Origin: Clarkia xantiana subsp. parviflora
Taxonomy: Eukaryota; Streptophyta; Magnoliopsida; Myrtales; Onagraceae
Assembly (NCBI GenBank): GCA_036873135.1
Contig: JAPTYO010000002.1
Location: 40,601,452 to 40,665,451, forward strand
Direction: 5' to 3'
Length of the DNA: 64,000 nucleotides
Each line of letters starts with the position of its first letter. The stretch's first letter is position 1. Position numbers and translations under genes: made by a program. Positions 35,060 through 46,149 of the stretch are shown in pieces. The notes beneath the pieces were generated by a model that searched no databases, was not told where the DNA came from, and saw only the letters and a list, made by a program, of their open reading frames with translations.

Positions 35060-35833
35060 TACAAGGCAAAGCAGTAAAACCACAAGTATTAAAAACTCGA
35101 AGACTCGCATACCTAAAGAGGGACGGGGCGCGCCGCTTGAACCCCCGTAGGACACACCTCCTCCATTGAGAAATGATGCACGGACTCAAAGGAAGCCGTC
35201 GTGTTCCCAATATGTATCAGTTTCAAGGCTTGCTTGTCGGACATGGAGAGTTGGGAAAACGCGGAACGCGCATCCTTCACAAGAAGGGAGTCCAAAGACC
35301 AAGGAACATCGCGACCCTCATAGAAAAAGTAACATTTATCCCAATGACCAATACCATTTTCAAAAGCAAAGACGAACCGACGTTTGCTATTCCATTTAGC
35401 ATCACCCAATACAAAGAACCCCTTATGAGAAACCATGGGGTACTTGATAGCTAAGGAAATGAATCCCGACTCACCACAATGCTGGATACAATATAAGCAT
35501 CGGAAGAGACGAAGGGAGTAAGCCCAGAGTGGGTGGTGGCATAACACCTTAACTCCGACACGAATAGCAGAGAGGGCAAGATCAAGAAGGGAAATTCGGT
35601 AATGCTTGCAAAGCTCTCGAAGTTCGGCACAATAAGAGAAGCAAAGCCCGCCTTAATCTGATAAATATACACCACAGAAATCCCATCCGGAGGTAGGGTA
35701 ACAGAGCTGCCACTATAGCGGTGCGACATGACGAAGCGACCTCAAATAAGAACATAGGGTCACGAAGAAAAGCTAGCTCATCCTCAAGAATGGGCTGCAA
35801 CTCAACCCCCGAATCCGAATTAGAATCAGACAT
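35060..35833 (-). pseudogene. C antisense gene, N-terminal domain (degenerate)
   Basis: Starts ATG at 35833 with MSDSNSDSG, like the MSDSGSSS start of the A3 product. No intron follows the seventh base here. After frame changes it shows IRVGVKVLCHHPLWAYSLRL, aligning with the A3 segment containing VLCFRQKWVYSLQLFR. GHWDKCYFFYEGRDVPWS aligns with A3 GWKRSYFFIQNSSIPWP. A possible GT-AG intron of 54 nt lies at 35059-35112. The Pro-rich and coiled-coil parts are not recognisable. Confidence 0.72.
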
Positions 35834-35849
35834 CTTAGTCCGGGCTCAA

Positions 35850-38642
35850 GTCGGGAGGCGGAAACCGCTTTCCCATAAAAAACACCATGGGAGGCCAACG
35901 GATTATGGGAGCATTAGAAGCGAGGCCACAAGGAACCATAGAAGAAGAAGGCTTAATCATGGTAGGAAGAGAGCGATGCGACGACCTTTAGCTCCTAAAG
36001 CACGCCTGACAATAGAAAAACGACGGTCTGTCAAACATTACCAATCCCATCTCAAGACATTATACATCCATCAAGACCGGCTCACTCAAGAGTACGTCCC
36101 AAAGTGCATAAAGATCAAATGCCTATTATGGGGGCAAAAGACACGCGCATGGACGATACTACTTGTCAAAGGGAGGACTATAATGAATAAAAGCATGAAA
36201 AACAATCCTAAAAGGGGGGAATAAGAAAAAACACCTCAACACTACCTAATGGAGTAAACATAGGAACAAAACATCCTCCATAGGGGTATGCATCAACTAC
36301 ACAAGCATGGGATGGCCTAAGAAAAACACTGAGACACCCCAAACAACAAGCTACTACAAAGTTCCAAAGGGAGCAACACCCATATCAAATTCTCACCTCA
36401 AAGACAATCCTCCACTACCCATATAAAATCACCATGAAGACATGCTCTCTATTTTACAAAGCCCAACAACCACAAGGTCGGAAGTAGAAGAGAAAAACTA
36501 AGGAAAGAACCTCCACCAAGCTCTCGAACAACTATCAATAACCTAATCGGATGCCTATCCGACGATCATAGAGTCAAGCAAAGGTTAATATCATTGCTTA
36601 ACTCGAGGAGCAAAGTGGGATACGCGCCCACAAGCAAGTGAGGAAACTTCAAGGAAGTAGTACTCAAACACAAGAAGACCGCCAGCCATAGCAAACCAGG
36701 GGGACAAAGCACATATCAAAAAGTACCCCAGGAAGGGGAGCAATAACACATCAAGTACTATTAACCCTGCCACGACGCACTATGCTAATTCATCAACGCT
36801 AACCTACCCAGGAGTACGTCCCAAAGTGCACAAAGATCAAATGCTTACTACGGGGGCAAAGACACGTGCATGGATGATACTACTTTCTAAAGGAAGGACT
36901 ATGGTGGATAAACAAACATCACAAGCACCCCTAAGGGGGAGATAAGCAAGACCATCCCAACACTACCCAAGATAGCCGGGGGAGGGACCAAACACCTACA
37001 GCGAGCTATGTATCAACCAGTGGCATGAAAGGAACAACCTTATATATGAACTACCAAGCGTAGTCAATACAAAGAGTATCCCCTTATATATAACAACGTG
37101 TCCACAACGAGGGCACTCACACAGTCATAAGTTACCAAGCGTAAAAAGCACAAAAGGAAACTCCTACATATAAAGATATCAAAACACTCACTACGGGAGT
37201 AGCGATACATGCATGGGCTACCAAGCGTACTCACCTCAAGGGTTAACCCCCCTCGCGTCCGAAACGTCAAACACACCCACTGTAAGGGGCAGCTATATAT
37301 ATATATATATATAAAAAAAAATCTACAAAATGTAGGTTTTGCAATCGGCGCATGGGCTAACCCCCCAGTGTTTGAAGCATGCCTACTACGGGGGCAACAA
37401 TATGCATACAACTCTATATACACAGGTCACAGAGCATGAGTAACACAAGGAACAAACTCCCTCTTATGGAGGAGCAAGGTGTGCATACTGCGGAGGTAGC
37501 CTCGACACCAAGCCACAAAGGCAAAATCACCGTCCGGGAGGTCCCGAGGCCGAATCACAAAAATACCTACAAGGGAGGAAACCCCTTAACCTACACAAAG
37601 GGAGTAACACTCCAGCATATAGGGAGGCAACAACCTTCTACATATAAAAACTCTCTTATACGAAAGGTAAGAGGAGGAATTTTAACCACCCTCACCTCCA
37701 TCTAGATAGAGTGAATCGCAGGGATAAGGTTAAAGGACCATGCCAACACTCCGACAAACGGGGAGAAAAAAACGTCACGCCCATGGAAGGCCAAAGCTAG
37801 AAGATCATACTCACACTCTCGCAAATGGAGTGCAACACCGCTTCCAAAGCACCCTATAGGCTCTAAGAGCATAAAAATGAGGTTCCTCCAATAAGGACAC
37901 GGTCCTTAGGCTAAATGAAATGGGACTAAGGCCCATATTTCATACTTATAATCATTTACATCATCCATATACGTACTTGGACTAACATCCACATTTACAT
38001 CGACTAACACTCACATGTTACATGAATATCCTTCCAACAAGGGATGGCCTGTAGCCTCTCTTATATGGAGGCGTGTCAAATGCCTCAACAAGAAATTCCA
38101 ATGAAATGGAGACTCAAGTGAAAGGTCACAGTCCTAAGGCTAAGTAAAACGAGACCAAGTCTCGCAACTCTTACCTTTTCACAATATATATATACATGGC
38201 ATAAATTTTCTTAAATTAGCAATAGTGTTTTGTGTATCCACCTTCCTTGAACAGGGGGCAAGGAAAATTACAACGTTCCTCGAGCACTCAACGAAGGCCG
38301 GGACCCTCTAAAAGCTCCTTTAAACACGGGGCAAGGAAAATTACGACGTTCCTCGAGCACTCGATAAGGGCTGGGATCGTCAGGAAGGTACCTTTCGCAA
38401 CTCGCTTGGGCGATATTCCGCTAAAAAATGAGTCAAGAAAAGGTGAAACCATTCCTTCACTCGGCGGCAAATGGTGGATATACGCCAAAGCTATCACTAA
38501 TTGGGAACAAGAAATGGGCCATAACCGAATACAATTCGAAACTTAAAACATGGACACCCGAGGCCCGAAAAACACCCCGAGTGGCGAAATCCACTCGGGA
38601 AGACCACGTGTGGAAATACCACCCGGGGGGCAACCCAAGCAA
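35850..38642 (+). other. long noncoding 3' region of C
   Basis: No credible gene. It contains a diverged direct repeat (block at 36091-36240 and again at 36811-36960, sharing GGAGTACGTCCCAAAGTGCA), a (TA)n run near 37292-37312, and a repeated AAAATTACRACGTTCCTCGAG motif near 38268 and 38336. It ends in CCCGGGGGGCAA, a possible polypurine tract, shortly before the 3' LTR. Confidence 0.55.
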
Positions 38643-39246
38643 TGCTCGGGTGACTCGAGCGGGACCTTGGGGATACCCGTCCGGGTATCCCCCTTTGTCC
38701 GGACCCCCACCCTCGGGCGATATTTCACCTGGGGCTCGCCCTTGGAGGTCATTCCACACACTTAAACACATTATGCTCATCTACGGTCGAACCAAGGTCA
38801 AGTGTACCATATTTACGGCCAATGCCAACTTATATTACGAACCTGCCACAACCGGACCAGTAAACCACTGGAACAGGGGCAGTCCGTTAGGAACCCTATA
38901 AATAGAGACCTCCTCTCCTCATTTGAGGAAAATCTTTCTATCTCTTAGTCAAGCTCTGCATTCTCTCTACTTTATCTCTCTAAGAGCCTATACTCATTTA
39001 AGCATCGGAGAGGGCACACCGAGCACCACCCCCCCTTGGTTTCGGTATTGCACCTTTTGCAGGTATCATGAGGAGAAGGAAGGATGGAGGTCCGAAGTAA
39101 GAAGACACTCAAGACGTCGTATGCAAACAATGGGCTAATCGGGAACTCCCTCCCAGATACCCATCTGCAGGTATACGAGAAGGAGAAGCCTAGGAAGAAG
39201 GAGAGTAAGGAAGGAGAAGCCCACGAAAGACGCTCGTGCGTAAATC
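38643..39246 (+). repeat. 3' LTR of C
   Basis: Pairs with 21510-22134. TATAAATA is at 38897-38904 and the same 11-bp-arm hairpin is at 38669-38692. About 20 bp of the GTCCGGAC-rich segment present in the 5' copy is absent here. The end lies within a few bases of 39246. Confidence 0.85.
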
Positions 39247-39328
39247 CACCTCGACGTAACACCCAAATTAAATCAAACGTATACTCTATCGAAAATAGAT
39301 TCAAGACGGGGTCGCGTCACCATTTGAC

Positions 39329-39339
39329 TCGGGGGAAAA
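39329..39339 (+). other. polypurine tract of B1
   Basis: TCGGGGGAAAA immediately before TGATGGG, equivalent in place to the family A tract. Confidence 0.65.
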
Positions 39340-40045
39340 TGATGGGTATATGTCCGATTCGGGTTCGTTTTATATTATTCGGACTTCGTTTACACGTCAA
39401 ACCCACCAAACAGTTTCGAATTGTTCACCCGCGAGTATTAAAAGGTCCGGGGCACGCGCTGCGCGCCCCGGACTTGCACCTCGTCCGGATTGTCATCACA
39501 ATCCGGAGCTGGTCCGGACATCCTGGGACCCTCGCGATACTCCGGGACGCTCTGCATTACTCCTTTTGATGACACGTAAACCCCTATGCAAACACTACAC
39601 GTGCAGACCCTCCCGACATACCGAAGACCCGAGGCACATCCCCACACCTATACCAGGACCTGACACCACGTCGGCTCCGGGTCCTAACATCGCGCATATG
39701 CGCATACACTGCAAGGCGCGCATACTTCGCAGTGCGCGCATACCCCCACAGTGCACGTATACTCCGCAAGGAGCGTATATGCGCGTACACCGCCAGGAGC
39801 ACACACGTGCATACATCGCACGGCACTCGCATGCGCAGACATTGCAAGAGACTCAAACACTTAGCCGTTTTAAAGGCTTGCAAGTCTCCGACACCCTGAC
39901 AGTCCGACGCTCCGACATTCTGACAGTCCGACATCCTGACTGTCGGATATCCACGAGCTCAAACAACCCGTCAGCATAACCACACAACACTTCAAGGACC
40001 CGACGACTTTCGAGTCAACGACCCGCGAAGAGTCAGAATCCAACA
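39340..40045 (+). repeat. 3' LTR of B1
   Basis: Starts TGATGGGTATATG. Its first 230 bp align with the B2 5' LTR (shared ACACGTCAAACCCAC, CCCGCGAGT, GGTCCGG). It then diverges into GCGCATA-rich and GTCCGAC-rich short repeats. I place the end at AATCCAACA (40045). It lacks the shared U5 motif, so the right border is less certain than the left. Confidence 0.62.
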
Positions 40046-40146
40046 GTGACCATTATTTTACCTCCGGTCAGCTACACCAATTTATCCGTAATTTGTCCCA
40101 AAAAAACATGTTTTATTTATAAAAATCAAACTTCATCCTACACACT

Positions 40147-40157
40147 CTGATACCACT
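40147..40157 (-). other. copia-type primer-binding site and possible adjoining LTR remnant
   Basis: TGGTATCAGAG on the - strand, the common plant copia primer site. Sequence to its right (40158 to about 40940, now split by a MITE) may be a degenerate LTR. A GTAAGTGC ... CCATCAG pair on the - strand at 40220-40158 resembles an intron ending at the primer site. No partner LTR was found. Confidence 0.35.
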
Positions 40158-40527
40158 GATGGAAACAATGTTAGAGCATTAAAATAGTGATAATTCTAAA
40201 GGCACAGGTCGAGCACTTACCGATTCGATAATATCTTCTAGGAAGCTTCAAATAAGGGAATGACTATCTGCCGATCAAGCTCCATCAACAACGCCTTATT
40301 AGGATGAAAAAATAAAATAAAAAATTGGCTCTACAGCTTATACCTAGAGAATTGGTTGGTTAGTCATATCTGGGGAGAATTTCTTGAAACAATTCGACAC
40401 CTAACACAGTGAGGGTTTCCCTCGATCTCTTTTGCTCTATGTGGATGATGATTTCTTTCTGGTGGCTAACATAATTGTGAGTAACTTCTTTAAATTGAAA
40501 CCCCGATCACCTCACTATATAGATGAG

Positions 40528-40772
40528 ATTTTTCTACCATGCTCCAAGAGCACCATGCTTTTGGTTTTTTTATTACTAGATTGGACTTAATTGTAACATA
40601 TGTAAAACTTTAAAAGTATGAAAAAATATGAATTTTTTTAACCGCACCTAATATTTGCATCATACTATTAATAATATCAATTTCCCTCTAGGGTTCACCT
40701 TTAGGGCAATAGAAAAATACAAATTCTTTATCCAAAAGTATGGTGCTCTTGGAGCATGATAGAAATGTCCAG
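40528..40772. mobile_element. MITE with 9-bp target duplication (MULE-type)
   Basis: About 40-bp terminal inverted repeats share CATGCTCCAAGAGCACCAT. They are flanked by ATAGATGAG at 40519-40527 and 40773-40781. Nine-base target duplications are typical of Mutator-like elements. No coding sequence. The right end has four extra bases relative to the left. Confidence 0.78.
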
Positions 40773-41104
40773 ATAGATGAGTGAAAAGTCCTGATGAGTT
40801 CTTTTACTATACTAAAATTTAAATATTTAATGAGCTGACCCTAATATATCGTATTCACCAGTAATGTTGCCTAGATGCCGAAATTCCTCAGGTGACCAAG
40901 TTATAATTAACTAACATATATAAGGCTCGTATTAATTAATTCTCATGAAGGGCGACCCAATTATAAATCCCAACACCTCCTTTGGAGCTGCCATCGTCAT
41001 TGGAGCCGCCACTATTGACAGTGAGAATGGAAAAATCAAGAGACAGATTTAAAGGGAACCGTGAAAAGCTACATTAGAAAACTTATACAACATCCCATCG
41101 GTCT

Positions 41105-41506
41105 TGTTAATAATAAGACGTGCGCCTTAACCTTTTGTCCCATAAGTCCGAACTTGTAGGTGAATGCATTGGCACACTCTTATACTACAATATAAACATT
41201 CTCCCGGCCACCTCGGCCTTTTGACCTCAATCGGGTCGAGTTTGAAGCCCGGCCACTTCGACCTCGACCACATTCGGGTCTTAAACATAATAGGCCACCT
41301 CGGCCGACCTCAATTGGGTCTTAACAAGATAATGGGTTTCAAACTCTATTTAAAGGAGGTAACATTTTTTTTTCCTTTAAAATTGCATCAGCGAGGATCT
41401 ATCCCGTGCGCTCTGATACCACGTTAATAATAAGACGTATGCCTTAACTAACTGTCCAATAAATACGAACTTGTGGGCGAAGATATTGACACGCTCTTAT
41501 ACTAAT
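41105..41506 (-). mobile_element. TRIM-like mini LTR retroelement
   Basis: Two direct 85-bp terminal repeats (41105-41189, 41422-41506) start TGTTAATAATAAGACG (CGTTAA in the second). The primer site TGGTATCAGAGC lies on the - strand at 41410-41421, abutting the right repeat. A purine-rich GGGAGAATG lies beside the left repeat. Total about 400 bp with no coding capacity. The repeats differ at about 16 positions, so the element is old. No clear target duplication. Confidence 0.72.
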
Positions 41507-41989
41507 ATATCAATAGGTATTCGATCCAAATTTGGTAGACCATTGGATGAGCCGCGATTTCGCTGGAGCCGTTAGGCTCGTGACCACCACCAATATAAGT
41601 GAAGGTAATGTTGGATGTTGACAAATGCATGAGGTCTTTGTTTGAAGTTTGAAGAATGAAATAGTGGTGGCAAAAATAAGGAAGCGGTGAAGTTTAAGAG
41701 AAAATTTGATAGTTTGTTGTGTTCTGTGTCATTAACAGATTTGAATAATTAAGTCGGAACGTGATTTACGTATAGAAAAAAACCTGGTTCCTTCTTTGAG
41801 AAGAAATTAGATGGAGAAGAATAATCTAGCTAGTTATATGAATACATATATAATAATAAATATATCTTTATACCAATATAAAATGTGAGAGTTGTCTTCA
41901 CCCCCAATAGGTACCTTTTGAACATTTTTTATTTTTATTATTAATATTATATATAATATTTATTTCCTATATTTTTTTATAAAATTGAT

Positions 41990-42930
41990 GATTTATTATT
42001 TATTATCTTTGAGACCCATCTATTAATCTTTACTAAAACAATCATTTAGTTAAATTTTGTTATTTTTATTTTTAATTTCGCTTAATTGGCGTATCACTGT
42101 ATTTATTATTAACTTCTCAATTCAATATACTTATCAATTAGAGTCAGCCTTAACATATGATATGCATTCAATATGTGCACATGTTGGGGCATGCATTTTT
42201 CCATTCACCATATCACATATTTAGGGGTGTTCCGCCTGTTGACATTTTTGTATTATATAAATCAGTCTTGCCAACTCATATAACATATCAAAATATGGAT
42301 CAAATGTGGTTCTTTAAGTTTGACTTTATATATAACATTTACTCAATGTTCAATATTTATTGACACGAACTATTGATTTAGTTCTTGTGTTTGTAAATTT
42401 AATCATATTAGGTATATCCTAATTAGTAGTAGAATAATTAGTTAAGGTGATTTCAAGTATAATCTTCAGACATTAGTGATTTAAAAAATTGATGATTTAG
42501 TCCCTACTATATTTGGGTATTGCTAAAAAAATCATTAGTTAAATTACATTAATTTTTTTACTAAGGTCGCTTAACTTACATGTTACATTAATTATCACTA
42601 ACTTCTTAATGCAATATATACCTATAAATTTGAGTCGCCCACAAATTATGATAGGTACGCAACTCGTACAAACTTCGAGTACATGTTGAGTTTTGTGTAT
42701 CACATAGATCAGTCACTTTTCAAATCATATAAAGTGTCAAAATATGGGTCAACCACGGTTCTTGAATTTTGACATTTTACGGATAACATGTTACTCATCG
42801 TCCAACATTTAAGGTCTCGAACTATTAATTTAGTTTTTTCGTCTATCAAATTAGTCAAATCGTGTGCAGCCTAATTAGTAGTTAAATAAGTAATTGACGT
42901 AAAGTCAAGTATAAAATTTATATTTTAATG
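41990..42930. repeat. diverged tandem duplication, about 494-bp period
   Basis: TTGATGATTTA at 41995 and 42489 begins two copies that share AATATACCTATMAATT, TCAAAATATGGRTCAA and CCTAATTAGTAGT in order. AT-rich and noncoding. Confidence 0.6.
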
Positions 42931-45688
42931 AATTGAATTTTCCTAGCGTTAAATCAACTTTTGTTGGTATTATGGTATAAAATTGCATGAAAAGTGTATA
43001 GTTACGTTTGTATAGGTCAAACTGCTCCACCGATGACTCTAAGTGGCTAAGTACAGGTTTACATTCTTCACTCCTCAAGTTGAGGAGTTAGATACAACTT
43101 TGTTGTTATAACCCACGTCATGCACGATCCAACTAATTATTAGTTCTAACTGTAAAAATATATACATGTAAGGCTAAATTAGTACCGTAATTGAAAACGA
43201 TAGTTAATTTTGTACCTAATTATCATCTTCTATTTTCTTTATTTTTTTAATTACATTGTGTCATTCTTCTCAATCACACAGATTCGTTTCTCGCAACCAC
43301 TCAACTTGTCCATGTATTACCTAAATATTGCCACTTTAGAAAATTTAAGATAAATTATGTATCTTGAAACTTAGACGACCGATACGCGTGCAACGCACGC
43401 GTTAATAATTAGTATATATATATATATAAAAGATTGGTAGAAAATAGCAGCTACAGATAATGATATATGCAACGAAGTGCGCATAGAATCTGTCTTTTGG
43501 GTATTATAATTATAATAACTGGGTAATATAATTAACTAACTAGCTATTGATTTGTACTTGGTCAAAAAATTTAGTCATATAAAAATTTATGTTATACTAT
43601 AATGCATTTTCCGCACAACACACGTGGTGATATGTACGACACGGATAGTTAATAGGTTAAAGTTGACCGAAAATATAAAAATTAATTTATTATAACACAA
43701 TTATGTGTCTATATCTCTCTGAAGAATTTGATTGTACTACATATACTTTCAAGAACAATTTTCTATCCTACCTGGACATAAACTCAATGAAGTTGAGTTA
43801 CATCGTTGAACTCTCTCGCATGTGGAATATTTTCAGACCCGTAGGTTCATCAAGAATTTGCAAAATCTCCTTAATAATGCACCGTGACCTTGAACTCTAA
43901 TTCACAAACAGAAGATTGAATTTTTATTTTATCATTATATGAGTATGGAAAAACCATTTGGAGCACCAGACTTTGGACACAACTTTCATATATGTAATAT
44001 TCTCTTCCATCAAGCTATACTTCATAAGCAATTTACTTTTTTTTACGCCCAAAAGTGTCGCAAAAGACAATGTATATTGGTAGGTGGACGACCATCATCT
44101 GAAGGCTAGCGTCTGATTTCAAATTTCATCACTATGATATGGACGTTTTTATATATTTAAGGATGCTCCATAGTTAACTAAATACGCTTCATTCCTAGAA
44201 CCTTCGGGAATCGACGCATGAATTGAATTCTTACCTTACCGAGATGAATGCATGAACACAAGAGATGCATGCATTCGTACATATGAATCTGTTCTCATGA
44301 ATTGAATTCTTAACTTACCGAGTTGAATGCATGAATGCAGAGATGCATGCATCTGTACATATTAATCTGTTCCTCAATCAATCATTGCTTGAAAATTGCA
44401 GCGACTTAATTGCGCCACAGTCTCGTTCCGGTTTGACAGCAAACCCTTAGTTCAGTGCATCAATTTATAACACTGAAAAACCTTTAGCTCCACATTCACT
44501 CTATTATTATATTTCCTTCAGAATTTATATAATATATAGATTTTTATTAGCTTATAAATATAAATTTATTTTTAAGTTAATATATATTGAAAAAACGTAT
44601 ACACTTTATAGTTGATTAATTTTAATAGTGATGTACGTAAATTAGAATTATATGATATCAGATGTCATTTAAAATGATTTATTTCTACTTTCACATATAA
44701 AAATCAGAGTATCATATTTAAAAAAAAAAAGTTAAATATTTTTTATTACGATATTCAGTAATAAGTAATATTATAGGAAAGTAATGAAATAAATAAATAT
44801 TTATAGAGATAAAAATTATAAAATATTATTTAAAAGCTGACGTGAAGTATTTTTTAAATTTAAAATCAAAGTTAAATATAGGGAATGATGCAGAATTATA
44901 ATAGTTTATATTTAGATTTATTGAGGAAAGCAGAAGTGGTAAAGGGAGCATATTGCTTCATATATATGGATGGATGGGATATAAATAAATAAAGAAGAAA
45001 AAAGAATTAACAGAGACCTGCCGAAATTCTGAGACCAGAATACATGCATGAAGTAGCAAGAAACCATATCGATCACGTACAGACACAGACAGATCCTTAA
45101 TGTCCAGACACATATGTCAAATTACTATATTTATTCTTTACTTCTCCTCCCTATATACATCATTTTCTTCAACCTTTTTCTTTTCTCACTCGTATAATAT
45201 ATATATATATATATATATATGTGTCCATTCACCATTTTCAAAATAAAAAATGAAGTTTTTTTTAGTGGAGATTCTCAATCCGGAAGGTTCGAGGTACATC
45301 GTCGATAAATTCTCCTTATAATTTTTAACCAAGCTAGAAAACATACATACATATATATATATATACCTTATACTAATTATTTACGTTAACCAATATGAAA
45401 ACATACATACATATATATATATATTTTGATGGTTATAATAATATTGATGGTTATAATTATATTGATGGAAAGTTTCTCTATTAATAAAGAATAAATCAAT
45501 TTCTACAGTTTGTTTTTTTTTTTCCATGAAAATTAATTTATTTTTTTTTTTGAAGAATGAAAGTTGCTCAATTAATTAATTAGATTTAGATAGGGTTTCT
45601 TTGTTTGGCCATGATTCCTTAGGTTAGGTATAATCCATGCATACATTTGAAATCCCAGCTAGCCTAAAAGTGAACATAAATTCTTACC
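42931..45688. other. AT-rich intergenic DNA upstream of the FPF1-like gene
   Basis: No gene found. Contents: a perfect palindrome (arms ACTCCTCAA) near 43063-43081, a hairpin with arms GCGTGC/GCACGC near 43386, a two-copy 79-bp repeat at 44218-44372 (ATGAATTGAATTCTTA), a (TA)n run at 45198-45221, and a duplicated GAAAACATACATACATATAT block near 45340 and 45398. Confidence 0.55.
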
Positions 45689-45696
45689 TATAAATA
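45689..45696 (+). promoter_or_regulatory. TATA box of FPF1-like gene
   Basis: TATAAATA, 134 bp upstream of the start codon, in a normal position for a plant promoter with a 5' leader of about 100 bp. Confidence 0.6.
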
Positions 45697-45822
45697 TAGC
45701 CCCTCTTGATTTGCAACTCGATCTCAATAATCAACACAAGTTCCCCACTAGTTAGTAGAAAGTAATTAATTAACAAGCAAGCATACATATATATATATAT
45801 ATCAGCAACTAATTAATTAGAG

Positions 45823-46149
45823 ATGTCAGGTGTTTGGAAGTTGAGCAACAATGGAGTTATTCGACTGGTTGAAAACCCTGGAGGTGAGGGACACAATGGA
45901 AGGTGGAGGAAGAAGGTTCTAATCCACACACCAAGTAATGAGGTGATTAAATGTTATGGTGAACTGGAGAGCAAGCTTTACGCGGCCGGGTGGGAGAGAT
46001 ACTACGACGACCCTGACCTATTCCAGTTTCATAAGCGATCCACCGTCCACCTCATCTCCCTCCCCAAGGACTTCAACAACCTCAAACCGATGCACATGTA
46101 CGACATCGTTGTCAAGAACCGCAATCTCTTTCAAGTTCGGGACAACTAA
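45823..46149 (+). CDS. FPF1: flowering-promoting factor 1-like protein
   Basis: Intact 108-residue single-exon gene. Family hallmarks are the MSGVW start, [47 protein letters not shown] and HMYDIVVKN. Length matches the roughly 110-residue family. FPF1 and FLP proteins are small plant proteins with no known catalytic domain; they promote flowering in the shoot apex, are linked to gibberellin response and can affect root and internode growth. There are no stops or frame breaks, in contrast to all surrounding retroelements, so it is likely under selection. The nearest neighbours are a MITE and TRIM upstream and a chromovirus fragment starting about 600 bp downstream. Which FPF1/FLP paralogue it is cannot be told from the window. 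Confidence 0.96.
   Translation: MSGVWKLSNNGVIRLVENPGGEGHNGRWRKKVLIHTPSNEVIKCYGELESKLYAAGWERYYDDPDLFQFHKRSTVHLISLPKDFNNLKPMHMYDIVVKNRNLFQVRDN

Larger units (their letters stand above)
21510..39246 (+). mobile_element. gutted Tat-like element C, split by A2
   Basis: Direct LTRs lie at 21510-22134 and 38643-about 39246, with a primer-binding site after the first. Internal DNA is at 22135-24760 and 33419-38642. Only scraps of gag-pol remain: a protease-like strand near 23273 and the last residues of integrase near 24500-24570. It retains tandem arrays and a degenerate antisense gene. No 5-bp target duplication is clear. The right edge is uncertain by a few bases. Confidence 0.8.
9132..40045 (+). 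mobile_element. Tat-type element B1, 3' half, split by A3 and C
   Basis: B1 sequence is found at 9132-11692, 20628-21509 and about 39247-40045. Its left half is outside the window, beyond the A1 insertion. The 9187-11000 part aligns with B2 at 62.4-64 kb, including the antisense gene. The right part ends in a polypurine tract and an LTR related to the B2 LTR. A3 and C account for the gaps. Reconstruction is by inference from borders and the GCGAA target duplication of A3. Confidence 0.75.

Noticed and set aside
39350..39979. 209-codon open frame
   Set aside because: It lies inside the B1 LTR, has no homologue in the B2 LTR and is made largely of short repeats.
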